64,000 nucleotides of DNA from Clostridium sp031626875 (GCF_031626875.1 NZ_JANDMF010000022.1:22681-86680), one strand, 5' to 3'; counted from the stretch's first letter, positions 8,790-18,432 are shown. Translations and numbers: made by a program. The notes: generated by a model not told the origin, from the letters alone.

Positions 8790-9713
8790 TCATAAACTAA
8801 CTATATCTATTTTTTCAATTCTTCCCTTACTAATTTTATAGGGATTACTATTAATACTAATCCAAACATCTTGTCCAGATGGATTATAAACACTTGAACC
8901 TGTAGTTGAAAACTTCAAGGATTTTACCGCATTAACATAGTCAACAATTTCAATATTAGTGGCATACCATATTTTATCATTATTCCCAATAACTTCACAG
9001 AATTTCTCAATAAATTTCCAATTATCATTTATATCAAATTCATAACTATGCCCCCATATATAAAATAGACTTAACTCATTGCTTTCTACAAACTTTTTGG
9101 CCAAATTAAAAATTTCTTTATTTCCATGATGACATGTGGTTTCCCATTCAATAAAATCATTTGGTAAATGAAATTTTTCATGTATTTTTACCGTTCTTGA
9201 ATATTCTATATTTAACTGTTTTAGAGCATCTAAAACATCATTATTATAAGAGCCAAAAGGATAAGCCATTCCACGCACAGGATAACCAACAAGCTCCTCT
9301 AAATTCTTCTTATCTTCTATTATTTCATATATTACAGTGTCTTTAGGTAATTCTCCTAGGTTTGCATGAGTTAATGTGTGTATTGCTACCTCATGGTTAG
9401 CATACACTTCCTTTATTTCTTTAATAGGTATGTGAGAATGATTTACTCTTACTCCTTTTATTATTTTTTCATCCTGTTGTCCAAATGAGCCTGAGTTAAG
9501 ATTAAAAGTTCCTTTTATCCCATGTCTGTTAAATATTTGTATAAGCCTTTTATCTTGAGTTACACCATCATCATAACTCATTGTAAGTGCCTTAATTTTT
9601 CCTTCTGGAAACAACATTTTTGTTTTATGAAATTTCATTATTCTGTTTAGCAAGTTCATATTTTTTATATTATGAACTTCTAAACCCTCACTTCCTTTCC
9701 ACTTGCTATTCAA
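8790..9713 (-). CDS. Polysaccharide deacetylase (NodB/CE4-type), intracellular
   Basis: A metal-dependent deacetylase of the NodB fold acting on acetylated sugars. Motif 1 appears as MSYDDG with the catalytic/metal Asp pair, motif 2 as HTLTH (metal His pair), and motif 3 as AYPFGSY. A late WGHSYEF supplies a further His. There is no signal peptide or membrane anchor, so unlike peptidoglycan or chitin deacetylases it should act on imported oligosaccharides. The longest frame starts at a TTG (9713) with no good ribosome binding site. GGAAAGGAAGTGAGGG lies inside the frame and in-frame ATGs follow at residues 19 and 26, so the true start is uncertain. It sits in an operon between two acetylesterases, which supports a role in deacetylating pectin-derived fragments. 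Confidence 0.8.
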   Translation of the reverse strand: MNSKWKGSEGLEVHNIKNMNLLNRIMKFHKTKMLFPEGKIKALTMSYDDGVTQDKRLIQIFNRHGIKGTFNLNSGSFGQQDEKIIKGVRVNHSHIPIKEIKEVYANHEVAIHTLTHANLGELPKDTVIYEIIEDKKNLEELVGYPVRGMAYPFGSYNNDVLDALKQLNIEYSRTVKIHEKFHLPNDFIEWETTCHHGNKEIFNLAKKFVESNELSLFYIWGHSYEFDINDNWKFIEKFCEVIGNNDKIWYATNIEIVDYVNAVKSLKFSTTGSSVYNPSGQDVWISINSNPYKISKGRIEKIDIVSL

Positions 9714-9731
9714 TATATAATAGGTTATTAA

Positions 9732-10514
9732 TCATTTATTATATAACCCAACATTATTTCCTGCCTCTGTACCTACCATATTATATGCAATTTGTTTATA
9801 ATGAAAAGAATCTTTCATCAATCCCAATTCAGCCATTTTCTTAAATTGCGTTGATACTAACACTACATTTTCAGACTCTTTACAAAAATCTATTTGTGCT
9901 TTTATGATACTCATATATTGTTTTGGTAAATCTCTATGGTTCCCTATGCAAATTAGAAAACACTTTTCAATTCCATTACCAATCATTTCTTCAACTATTG
10001 CCTTAAATTTTTCCTTATATTCTAATTCAGACATATTATGATCACCATCAGTTTCACCTTGACACCAAACCATAAATTTTCTTCTTATTATATATCCATT
10101 GTTGATTAAATATTTTTTTGCTTCCTTTAATCTATTCACAGAGTCATTTAAGTAATTTCCATTAGGTTTCCATTTACTTATAGATGATCCCCCTTTAGAT
10201 GCTGATATACACACTAATGGAATATCTGTAACCTTATAATAAGAGATTACAAAAGAAGAGATTAATGAACCTGTTTTCATTTCAGGTTCACTAATCCCAT
10301 AATCATTATTTTCATTTACTCCAAATGGCTCAACAATATCATATAGTTTTGTTGGATCACTAATAGCTCTAAATTCATATCCATGTCCTTTAGATACCAT
10401 TGGTGCTTCAAATGAATCTCCTCTTCCAGCCATATTACTTTGTCCCATAAATATAGCTAAATCTATAGTTCTATTTTGATTTTTTTTATTTTCTATATGA
10501 TACTTACTATCCAT
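9732..10514 (-). CDS. Carbohydrate acetylesterase, SASA/CE6-like SGNH family
   Basis: A 260-residue intracellular esterase with the sialate-O-acetylesterase (SASA) fold. The Ser nucleophile block is FMGQSNMAGRG. The middle motifs are SASKGGSSISKW and WCQGETDGD. The C-terminal catalytic pair is in DSFHY. CE6 and related enzymes remove acetyl groups from xylan- or pectin-derived oligosaccharides. No signal peptide is present. It follows the GPH importer by 59 bases and precedes the NodB-type deacetylase, so the operon gives three acetyl-removing activities downstream of one importer. The exact sugar substrate cannot be read from sequence. Confidence 0.82.
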   Translation of the reverse strand: MDSKYHIENKKNQNRTIDLAIFMGQSNMAGRGDSFEAPMVSKGHGYEFRAISDPTKLYDIVEPFGVNENNDYGISEPEMKTGSLISSFVISYYKVTDIPLVCISASKGGSSISKWKPNGNYLNDSVNRLKEAKKYLINNGYIIRRKFMVWCQGETDGDHNMSELEYKEKFKAIVEEMIGNGIEKCFLICIGNHRDLPKQYMSIIKAQIDFCKESENVVLVSTQFKKMAELGLMKDSFHYKQIAYNMVGTEAGNNVGLYNK

Positions 10515-10573
10515 TTTATTTATTCTTATCCTTTCTTATATATGATAATATAATTCATATTTAAGAATAAATC

Positions 10574-12103
10574 TTAAACATATTGCTTCTCTTTATTACT
10601 ATTTATCAAAGTATTATTTCCCCAACATCTTTCATAATCAAATCCTGTTAGTTCTTTAACCAATACCTTAACTTCTTCTTTTACATCAGCTTTAGACCCA
10701 CCACTCTTTAATCTATCAACTTCTGCTTCTAATATTTGATGATTCTCTACAGTTAATTTGAATTTGAAAGATATTACTATTCCTATTGTAATTAATATTA
10801 TTGGAACTATTACATATAAAACCATTAATGAATTAATAGTAGATTGTGGTTGAGTAGTAGCATTGGATACAAATCCAGTAAATTGTAAAATTACTCCAAT
10901 TAGAATTCCTTCAACTGTAGTAAATAATTCATCTATAAATGCATTAACTCCAGCATATGATCCTTCTCTTCTTTTACCTGTTACTATTTCATCTAAATCT
11001 GGTATAAATGTGTATATGAATTGTATTGAATTAACAAGTCCAGTTTTTCCAAAATTCATAGCAACAGTTAAAATTAATAGATATAATTGTGTATGTTCAG
11101 GCCTAAATACCCCAAGATATCCAAATGCTAAAAGAATTACTATTGAAGCATACCCACCTATTCTATAAGTAAATGTACCTTTGGTTTTTGCTGTTAACCA
11201 TATAAAAAATGTTAAAAACATTATTCCAAATACAAACCCCACACTTTTGGAAAGAGATACTGATTTAGGCTCTAAAAGTAATACAAAAACTATAAAATAG
11301 GTATTTATCTTTCCATCCATAGATCTAAACATCTGCTCAGACATATACATTGCAAGATATTGTCTATATGCTTTTAATTGTATTGCTGATTTAAAATTAA
11401 CAACTACTTTTATAAACCCTTTAATTAATGAAGGTTTCTCCCTAGTAACTACAACTGTAGATTCATCCACTGGACGTTCAAACACTGATAAATAGAAGAA
11501 TACACAAGCCAAGACTTGTACACAATCATATATAATAGCTGCTATAAAAAATGTACTAGAATTATTCTGTCCAAACATACTGAATAATTTTACTAAAAAC
11601 AATGATCCTGCTATACCTACTATTGCACCTGATGCTTGATTAAGTCCTGCTAATTGGGCACGCTCAGCTGAATTACTTGACATTTCAGTGGCAAAAGTTG
11701 TTTGAGAAACAGACATTAAAGGTCCTATAAATGCCATAGAAATCATTATTATGCAATAATATGCTACTGGCATATTAGGTATCCAATATAATGGAGCTGT
11801 AATTATCCTTAATGGCATGCCTATTAAAAGAAGTCCTTTTCTTCTTCCAAAGCGCTTGCCAAACTTTGTTTTATATAAATTATCACTGATATATCCAACT
11901 ATTGGAGTCATTATAGTTGTTATTACTTTGCTTATAGTAAGTAATGTTGTAGCTAAAACTATGGATATACCACAGAAAGTTGTATAAAAATACATTCTCC
12001 AGGCAGTTTCTAATCCCCCAGTAGCAACTGTAAATTGATAACTTGTATATCCAATTTTATTAATCAATTTAAGCTTTTTATTAGTATTTCTTGATGATAA
12101 CAT
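10574..12103 (-). CDS. GPH-family sugar:cation symporter
   Basis: A membrane importer of the glycoside-pentoside-hexuronide family (MFS superfamily), with about 12 predicted membrane segments in 509 residues. Typical GPH features are the N-terminal GYTSYQF...WRMYFYTTFCG, DNLYKTKFGKRFGRRKG after helix 2, and a cytoplasmic C-terminal tail. The start is set at the ATG at 12103, directly behind AAAGGAGG; a longer frame exists but lacks a ribosome binding site. It is the first gene of an operon with the CE6-like esterase, deacetylase and truncated CE12, so it probably imports acetylated (rhamno)galacturonan oligosaccharides. The promoter carries the same AraC-type direct repeat as the GH2 gene. 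Confidence 0.88.
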   Translation of the reverse strand: MLSSRNTNKKLKLINKIGYTSYQFTVATGGLETAWRMYFYTTFCGISIVLATTLLTISKVITTIMTPIVGYISDNLYKTKFGKRFGRRKGLLLIGMPLRIITAPLYWIPNMPVAYYCIIMISMAFIGPLMSVSQTTFATEMSSNSAERAQLAGLNQASGAIVGIAGSLFLVKLFSMFGQNNSSTFFIAAIIYDCVQVLACVFFYLSVFERPVDESTVVVTREKPSLIKGFIKVVVNFKSAIQLKAYRQYLAMYMSEQMFRSMDGKINTYFIVFVLLLEPKSVSLSKSVGFVFGIMFLTFFIWLTAKTKGTFTYRIGGYASIVILLAFGYLGVFRPEHTQLYLLILTVAMNFGKTGLVNSIQFIYTFIPDLDEIVTGKRREGSYAGVNAFIDELFTTVEGILIGVILQFTGFVSNATTQPQSTINSLMVLYVIVPIILITIGIVISFKFKLTVENHQILEAEVDRLKSGGSKADVKEEVKVLVKELTGFDYERCWGNNTLINSNKEKQYV

Positions 12104-12231
12104 ATTAATTTCCTCCTTTATTTTTATAGCGCAAAGCAAATTTATAGATAAAACAAAATCAAGTTAACGTTTACAAAAATACAATATTTTTATCCTTAAA
12201 TTAATTATATAGTAAAATTATTGCATTTTCT

Positions 12232-12266
12232 TTGCGTATTTAGACTTATATATTGCGTATATTGAC
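12232..12266 (-). promoter_or_regulatory. AraC-type direct-repeat operator upstream of the GPH importer operon
   Basis: Two copies, TTGCGTATTTAGAC (12232-12245) and TTGCGTATATTGAC (12253-12266), have start points exactly 21 bases apart, the same face of the helix. The block ends 129 bases upstream of the importer start. Reading the minus strand, it is followed by GCAAAGAAA and a -10-like TATAAT near 12205-12210, with a poor -35. This fits activator-dependent transcription. A near-identical block lies at 18382-18416 beside the AraC gene. Confidence 0.72.
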
Positions 12267-12319
12267 CTCATATAAATCTTTCAATTTCAATAATCAGTTT
12301 TTTATTTTTTTATATAAAA

Positions 12320-12353
12320 AATATTACTAGGAACTAAACTTCCTAGTAATATT
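12320..12353 (-). terminator. Terminator of the PL9 lyase gene
   Basis: A perfect 14-bp stem, AATATTACTAGGAA paired with TTCCTAGTAATATT, has a 6-base loop. On the minus strand it is followed by a T-rich stretch. It lies 19 bases after the stop of the PL9 gene. Confidence 0.85.
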
Positions 12354-12371
12354 CTAATACTCTTTCTCTCT

Positions 12372-13640
12372 CTAGAAACAACCTAATCCTTTAAATTTAC
12401 TCTTACAAGTTACTTTCATAAATGTTATTTTAGGAAGAGCACCATCTGATCCCCTATCTTTAGAAAGTTGATTAACATCTAAACTTTTAAAATTATCCGC
12501 AGAAATATCATCTTCAGCTAAATTCCAAGAATTATTTTTATTATTTTCTGATGAAATATTTGCTAAATCTAATGTATTATTTTTATATGAAAGATTATAT
12601 TTTAAAACTTCTCTTGTTCCTGGAATATCTGTAGGATCACTTATTGTTGCACATTCAAGCATATAGAAATTTCCTTTCTTATTGTCATATGCAGTATTGT
12701 GAATCCATGTTGCTGCTTGTCCTGGTTGATGATTTGAATAAAATCCATGTGCATCATTATTAGCAGCAATACAATTTTTAACGTTATGAACTGGAGGTGT
12801 AAAATCTATTGGTTTTTTCCCCCATCCCCCAACTTTAAATCCATTAGAATCGCCACCTTGATTCATATTAAATGCCCAACATGAATCAAAGGTATTAGCA
12901 CCTTTTGAATTAATACAATCATAACCATCATCACTATTGTTCCATGAGCGACATTCTTTAAATTTCACACCATCTCCATGAGCTCCAAAACCATCTATAT
13001 TTCCAATTGATATACCTTCAACTCCAATATTGTTGCAAGCATCACATCTATAGCATGTTCCTGTAGCATATCCTGTAAAATAGAAACCAATTGCTTGATT
13101 ATCAGAACAAGTCAACTTCTCAAACGTTATATTTTTTCCCTCAATTCTAAAGCACTCTGATTGTTTTTGCAAACCTATAGGAACACCTGTTACCTTAATT
13201 GATTGAAATTTAACATCTTTTGCATTTGATGTTATATAAAATGCACATACACGTTTTTCAGTTGTTATATTTGAAAAATCAAAAACTGGAACTTCTGAAT
13301 CATATCCTCTATATGTTATTCCACTTTTATTAATTTCATTAACATAATTATAAAGTGAATTTGTATCAGCTATACTAAATTTTTTATAGATACCACCACG
13401 TATAAATACAGTGTCTCCAGATGTTGCTACCTCTTGTGCTTTTGCAATACTTGCAAATGGTTTTTTTATAGTTCCTGGATTATCATCACTGCCATCTGTT
13501 TCTATGTAATAACATTTATGAAAACAGTTAAATGATTCTGTACCAGTAGTATATGCGGATGCTGTTTTTCCCGCTATTATTGACACACCAAACAAAATTA
13601 CAATAACACAGAAATACAATTTTTTAATTAAACTTTTCAT
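12372..13640 (-). CDS. Secreted PL9 family pectate/rhamnogalacturonan lyase
   Basis: An extracellular beta-eliminating pectinase with a right-handed parallel beta-helix. The 422-residue precursor starts at the ATG at 13640, preceded by GGGAGG, and has a signal peptide ending near ASA (about 29). The start of the helix is TDGSDDNPGTIKKPFASIAKAQE. The PL9 calcium/catalytic region contains NIDGFGAHGDGVKF (D216), RSWNNSDDGYD (D237, D238, D241) and NGFKVGG (K269). These fit the four Asp calcium ligands and catalytic Lys of the family prototype PelL. PL9 members cut polygalacturonate or rhamnogalacturonan I, and the choice cannot be settled here. Acetylesterases and GH2 nearby favour rhamnogalacturonan. 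It is flanked by its own terminator. Confidence 0.85.
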   Translation of the reverse strand: MKSLIKKLYFCVIVILFGVSIIAGKTASAYTTGTESFNCFHKCYYIETDGSDDNPGTIKKPFASIAKAQEVATSGDTVFIRGGIYKKFSIADTNSLYNYVNEINKSGITYRGYDSEVPVFDFSNITTEKRVCAFYITSNAKDVKFQSIKVTGVPIGLQKQSECFRIEGKNITFEKLTCSDNQAIGFYFTGYATGTCYRCDACNNIGVEGISIGNIDGFGAHGDGVKFKECRSWNNSDDGYDCINSKGANTFDSCWAFNMNQGGDSNGFKVGGWGKKPIDFTPPVHNVKNCIAANNDAHGFYSNHQPGQAATWIHNTAYDNKKGNFYMLECATISDPTDIPGTREVLKYNLSYKNNTLDLANISSENNKNNSWNLAEDDISADNFKSLDVNQLSKDRGSDGALPKITFMKVTCKSKFKGLGCF

Positions 13641-13724
13641 ATAATTTCCTCCCAAATACATTTTTTTATAAATTCTAATTTCGCATTATATATTTCTTCT
13701 CGTTATCAATTATTACGACTTATG

Positions 13725-14858
13725 TTACCTAAGCTTTGAAGTTATAGGAATTTTCAATTCTTTAATTTCTTGAACAACAAGTTTAGCCATTTCATTTGCA
13801 CCATATTCTGAAAAATGAGTGTGATCTTCAATTCCATCATCCTCCATTGTTAGATATAGCTTTTTACATCCATCTATCCCTAAAGATTCTACAAGTTCTT
13901 TACTTTTTGATGTTAAGTCAATTAAAGGGACATTATTTTTAATAGCCACTTCTTTCATTATCCCTGGAAGATTAACACCAAAACTATTAACATGAAGAGA
14001 AGTATCTGATAGTGTTTTATTATCACTATTGAAATTTCTACGAACAGGTGGAGTTACTAATACAGGGATAGCTCCAACTTTTCTACACTCTGAAACATAT
14101 GTGTTTAAATTATTACTATACTCATCTGCAGTGCTAGTTTTATCATTATGTCCAAATTGAATAAGTACATAATCATTAGGCTTTAATATTTGTTTTATAT
14201 ATGGAAAAAGAGTTGCTGTATTCAGAAATGTACTTGAGCTTTCTCCACAATCAGCATAATTAGCAATACATGTATGAGATTTGAAATATTGTGGAATCAT
14301 CTCTCCCCATCCTGCATAAGGAGCAGCTAATCTATCACATACAGTAGAATCCCCTACCAAATATACCATTTGTGACTTCTTAGCTGCTGCAACTTTAATT
14401 CCATTTACTTTGGGTGATTGCCCCAAAAAAGTAATGTCTAATCCAGGAATACCATTTCCACCTTCTCCTGTTGGTTGAGCTTCTGGTTCTCTTACATTTA
14501 TTGTGAATTTTCTCTTTAAAATGTGACCAGACCTAGTATATGTTTCTCCTATCATTGCTCTTCTTGCTTCTCCTTCCACAGACGTTGAAGCAGATGTATA
14601 CTTGTCACCTAATTCTACTGTTACATCATAATTACCAGGTGGTACATCTAAATGAAATTTAATTGGATTAGTACCTTGTAATTTATTTTTTAAAGCACTA
14701 TTTTCAAAGGATTTATTATAATTATTTGCTACACTAAGAGACACCTCCTCAATGTTTACATTATCATTTTCAGTAGCAAAACATTTTTCTTTCGATTTTT
14801 GTATGACTACTAATTGCAATATAATCATACAAATTAAAAAAACTTTTTTTAATTTCAT
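13725..14858 (-). CDS. Secreted rhamnogalacturonan acetylesterase (CE12)
   Basis: An SGNH esterase removing O-acetyl groups from rhamnogalacturonan outside the cell, which opens the polymer to lyases. The 377-residue precursor (start ATG 14858 behind GAGGGGG) has a signal peptide and an N-terminal beta-rich domain (about 35-160: FHLDVPPGNYDVTVELG to NGIKV). This kind of domain is often found in front of CE12 enzymes. The catalytic domain then shows LVGDSTVCD, CGESSST, IQFGHNDKT and the C-terminal EDHTHFSEYGA with Asp and His. It lies between the PL9 and GH2 genes, in the same direction. It is distinct in architecture from the two other CE12-like esterases in this window. Confidence 0.88.
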   Translation of the reverse strand: MKLKKVFLICMIILQLVVIQKSKEKCFATENDNVNIEEVSLSVANNYNKSFENSALKNKLQGTNPIKFHLDVPPGNYDVTVELGDKYTSASTSVEGEARRAMIGETYTRSGHILKRKFTINVREPEAQPTGEGGNGIPGLDITFLGQSPKVNGIKVAAAKKSQMVYLVGDSTVCDRLAAPYAGWGEMIPQYFKSHTCIANYADCGESSSTFLNTATLFPYIKQILKPNDYVLIQFGHNDKTSTADEYSNNLNTYVSECRKVGAIPVLVTPPVRRNFNSDNKTLSDTSLHVNSFGVNLPGIMKEVAIKNNVPLIDLTSKSKELVESLGIDGCKKLYLTMEDDGIEDHTHFSEYGANEMAKLVVQEIKELKIPITSKLR

Positions 14859-14901
14859 AATATCCCCCTCATAATTTTCCAATATGTTGCTTTATATAAA
14901 T

Positions 14902-14949
14902 ATTGTTCTTCTCACTAAAAGACAATTTTATTAAAATGAGAAGAACAAT
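14902..14949 (-). terminator. Terminator-like hairpin after the GH2 gene
   Basis: A perfect 13-bp stem (ATTGTTCTTCTCA with its complement at 14937-14949) and a 22-base loop lie between the GH2 stop and the CE12 start. The following minus-strand sequence is AT-rich but has only a weak T tract, so termination may be partial. Confidence 0.55.
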
Positions 14950-14974
14950 AAAAACTTAATTACTATTATTCAAC

Positions 14975-17900
14975 TTAAATCTTAACATGAAATACATTTA
15001 TTTTATCATCATAATAGGTTTGTACTCCCTCAATGTAGCTAACAATTGCATTTATCTCCATCCACAAAAATTCTCCTGCATATAACACCGGTTCTCCATT
15101 CAACAAATTTTCTTCTCCATCAACTAATAAATGTGTTCTTCCAACTTCTGCTTTCACTATATGTCCACCACTTGTTAAAGTGAGAATATTTTTTTCTTTG
15201 TCATAAGTATAATCAAATGCTTCAGGACGTGTATTTTTTATTCGTTCTAACATTAAAAGAACTGGTCCCCAAACACTACCATTTTCATATACATTTTGCA
15301 TACCATATGATAAAGTATCTACTTCATTTCCATTAACATTTACTTTAACTATCATTTTATTCTCTAACTTATATTTCTTATCATCAGCTTCATCAGTAGA
15401 TTTAAATTTTTCTATAACTACTGGTGACATGTCTGAGTACTTTATATCAAGTATTTGTGGTTCCTCTATTGCAAGTGCACCAAGATTTACATTTTTACTA
15501 GAAATTATAACTTTAGATTCTGGTACGCCTTCCATTTTTGCTTTTAAAACAATATCTCCTGCATTATATGTAGAACGTACAAATACTCTATTATTTCCAC
15601 ACTCTGCATAAACATGACTTTTATGAATTACACTATCTTCTTTTCCATATCCATTATACTTTCCACTATTATATCCACCTAGAAATTCGCCTTCTCCACT
15701 AATTTCAAAATCAATTCTTTCAAAACATAAAGGACATACTTCTCCTTTTTCATCAAGTACTTCTACATCAAAATATGCAATATCTGCTCCATCTGCTATA
15801 AGCCCTTTACTACATGTATGAGGCATTAACTTAATTGAAGCAGGTTTTAAGGCTGTATCAATTCTATCCTCTGCTACCAATTTACCATTGTAATCATAAC
15901 CTTTTGCTAAAATATATCCTGACTTTGTAACATCAATATGATCAAATGGAAAAATAAATGTGTTTAATGGGTTATCGCAACTTCCTATTAAATTATTATT
16001 AATATATAACTCAATTTTTCCAACTGAATAACTACCTACAACATACACTGTTTTATCCTTTGGATTTCTATAACCAAAATCTCCTGACTTCTTCCATATA
16101 ACTCCATTAAATTTCTTTTTACTATATCGATAATTAATTCCATCTTCTTTAGGGTAATTCCAATGACCAATTATTTTCACCAATGGTTCAGCTGACTGCA
16201 TTGTTTGAAAAACATCAAAACTTTGCTTTTTAATACGTACAGGATCTACTCGTCCACTCATACGTGCATTTTCGCTCCCTGCTTGTCTACCATGTTGTGC
16301 TGAGTCGGTCCAACAAAGAGCTGCTGCTGATGAATATAAATTTTTCTTAGAAGCACCACCAATTCTATTATTAAAAAATTCACTATATCCTTTTGCAGAT
16401 ACAATAGCAAAATCTTCAGCTGTTAAATCATGACAATCTCCACCATTTTGCTTTTTTCCACTTCTTCCAAGCCAACGATTATCATAATCAAAATCTGGTA
16501 AAGAAAAATCATCCCAAACCCTTCTTGGCGATTCTTCTCTAAGATACTCTGTTTCAGTAATTGCCATTTTTTCTGATTGGAAACGAGCTGCATGACGATT
16601 AAGCATAGTTCCTACATATTCTGCTTCAGAAACAACATCTTCAGTAGATAAAGTTCTACATCCCATATATCGACCACCATTTTGATCTAACTCTTCCTTT
16701 AATAATCTCATCTCTTTCATATGTTCTTTTCCTATTGCATTATTCCCAGCTTCCCAAAAAAATATAGATGGATTATTTCTAAAATATATAATAATATCTC
16801 TCATAAGCTCTACACGCTGATCCCATTGTCTGCCATGACTTTCACGTTCTTTATCTCCTGCTGGTTGTGTGCATACAATACCATATCTATCACAAGATTG
16901 AATATCTGCTGGACAAGCTGCAACATGCATCCATCTAATATGATTTGCATTACTTTCACGAATTAACTTTGCATCCATATCTTTAAGCCAATTAGGAGCA
17001 ACTCCTATAGCAGCCCATTCATTTGTTGAACGTTGAGCATATCCTGTAAGCCATGTTTTTATATCATTAATCATTATTCCTTTAGATGAATCATATGATA
17101 CTTTTCTAAAGCCAGTTGTAATTTTTACTGTGTCTAAAATTTCTCCATCAACTAAAAGATTTATATATACTTTATATAAATAGGGATCTTCAGTGCTCCA
17201 AAAGCGCAAATTTTCTATTTTATCAAAACTTGTTACTTTAGTAACTAGAAGAGATTCTGTTTTTATCTTACCTACTTCCATTTCATCATTTATTGGTACA
17301 TAATGTTTACTGTTACTTTCCTTAATATAAGCATCTTCAGATACAATTGACAATGGTAAAGTTTTAGGTAGTGTAATAGAATCTACTACTAATGCTTCAG
17401 AATTAATGGTTCCTACAACCTCACACTTATGATTTACTATAACTGTTTCTATAACTACTGACTGCTTCTTGTTTGTTTCATTACGTATTTCTGCTTCAAC
17501 ATGAATTTCTGCACTTTTTTCTGCTATATTATATTTTTTCCCATAAATATAAACACCTTTTGTTTGTAAGTTACTATAAATAGGTAATGTTATATAAACT
17601 TTTGGTTTAATATGCAATCTAATATTTTTTGTTAAGCCTCCAACAGATGGATTAAAGTCATTACAATTCCACTGATAGGCTAGCCCTTGTTGCTCCTTTG
17701 GAATCTCATCCCAATTTTTTTGAGACGCTATATAAGAACCTGGTATTACATCTGGCTTATTTGGTGTTTCAGCCATAAAAATATTTAAATTTCTCGATGC
17801 TGTATTATCTGTTGCTATAGCGATTAAGTTATCGCTTTCATACTCAACATAATTTGTAAGATCAAAAGCAAAAGGAGCTACTCCAGCTTCATAATACCCT

Positions 17901-18265
17901 GCCATCTTTTCATTTATGTATAAATAGCAAGATTGTCGAATCCCTTCAAACTCAATTAACACTTTTTTGCCTGAATGTTCATTAGGTATTTTGAACCATT
18001 TTCTATAAAATGCAAAGGTTCTTTTTTGTCCACTCCCAGCATCCTCAATACGATTAACAAACAAATCTTCATCATTATATGTATGAGGCACGCTCACTTC
18101 TTTCCATTCATTTTCTTCATATTCTTTCTCATAAAAATAATGTCCATTTAAATCTTTGTTATTATCCAATGCAAGTTTTAATGGAAAAGCATTTGCTAAT
18201 TTAAATTTCCATTCATAATTAAAATTATATACTTTTGACTGACTTCTTTGGATTTGATATTTCAT
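14975..18265 (-). CDS. Intracellular GH2-family glycosidase with amine-oxidase-N-like C-terminal domain
   Basis: A 1096-residue GH2 protein, probably a beta-galactosidase/uronidase-type enzyme for pectin side chains. An N-terminal sugar-binding jelly roll (about 1-230) contains FAFYRKWF and the immunoglobulin-like domain follows. The TIM barrel (about 400-720) ends with a second set of beta domains. The C-terminal part (about 970-1096) resembles copper-amine-oxidase N-terminal domains (NGEPVLYAGEFLWMEINAIV). The putative nucleophile is E571 in AITETEY. The usual GNE acid/base motif reads WEAGNN: Asn509 stands where Glu is expected, with E505 four residues before it. No signal peptide is present. 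The start has a good AAAGGAG site. An AraC-type operator and divergent AraC gene lie upstream. Substrate unknown. Confidence 0.82.
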   Translation of the reverse strand: MKYQIQRSQSKVYNFNYEWKFKLANAFPLKLALDNNKDLNGHYFYEKEYEENEWKEVSVPHTYNDEDLFVNRIEDAGSGQKRTFAFYRKWFKIPNEHSGKKVLIEFEGIRQSCYLYINEKMAGYYEAGVAPFAFDLTNYVEYESDNLIAIATDNTASRNLNIFMAETPNKPDVIPGSYIASQKNWDEIPKEQQGLAYQWNCNDFNPSVGGLTKNIRLHIKPKVYITLPIYSNLQTKGVYIYGKKYNIAEKSAEIHVEAEIRNETNKKQSVVIETVIVNHKCEVVGTINSEALVVDSITLPKTLPLSIVSEDAYIKESNSKHYVPINDEMEVGKIKTESLLVTKVTSFDKIENLRFWSTEDPYLYKVYINLLVDGEILDTVKITTGFRKVSYDSSKGIMINDIKTWLTGYAQRSTNEWAAIGVAPNWLKDMDAKLIRESNANHIRWMHVAACPADIQSCDRYGIVCTQPAGDKERESHGRQWDQRVELMRDIIIYFRNNPSIFFWEAGNNAIGKEHMKEMRLLKEELDQNGGRYMGCRTLSTEDVVSEAEYVGTMLNRHAARFQSEKMAITETEYLREESPRRVWDDFSLPDFDYDNRWLGRSGKKQNGGDCHDLTAEDFAIVSAKGYSEFFNNRIGGASKKNLYSSAAALCWTDSAQHGRQAGSENARMSGRVDPVRIKKQSFDVFQTMQSAEPLVKIIGHWNYPKEDGINYRYSKKKFNGVIWKKSGDFGYRNPKDKTVYVVGSYSVGKIELYINNNLIGSCDNPLNTFIFPFDHIDVTKSGYILAKGYDYNGKLVAEDRIDTALKPASIKLMPHTCSKGLIADGADIAYFDVEVLDEKGEVCPLCFERIDFEISGEGEFLGGYNSGKYNGYGKEDSVIHKSHVYAECGNNRVFVRSTYNAGDIVLKAKMEGVPESKVIISSKNVNLGALAIEEPQILDIKYSDMSPVVIEKFKSTDEADDKKYKLENKMIVKVNVNGNEVDTLSYGMQNVYENGSVWGPVLLMLERIKNTRPEAFDYTYDKEKNILTLTSGGHIVKAEVGRTHLLVDGEENLLNGEPVLYAGEFLWMEINAIVSYIEGVQTYYDDKINVFHVKI

Positions 18266-18381
18266 TTAAATTACTCCTTTAAATAGAATTTTTCAAGTTT
18301 TAAGCTTTATAGCAATTAAGCAACTTACTTATAATTGATTATTTTCTATTTAAAGTATATAATAACATTATTGGAATTTCT

Positions 18382-18416
18382 TTGCATATTTAGACCTATA
18401 TATTGCGTATATCGAC
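18382..18416. promoter_or_regulatory. AraC-type direct-repeat operator between GH2 and araC genes
   Basis: TTGCATATTTAGAC (18382-18395) and TTGCGTATATCGAC (18403-18416) start 21 bases apart. The block lies 117-151 bases upstream of the GH2 start and just before the ribosome binding site of the divergent AraC gene (18433). On the minus strand it is followed by GCAAAGAAA and a -10-like TATACT, mirroring the element at 12232-12266. Binding could both activate GH2 and restrict AraC synthesis. Confidence 0.75.
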
Positions 18417-18432
18417 TATTAGGAGGAGTATC

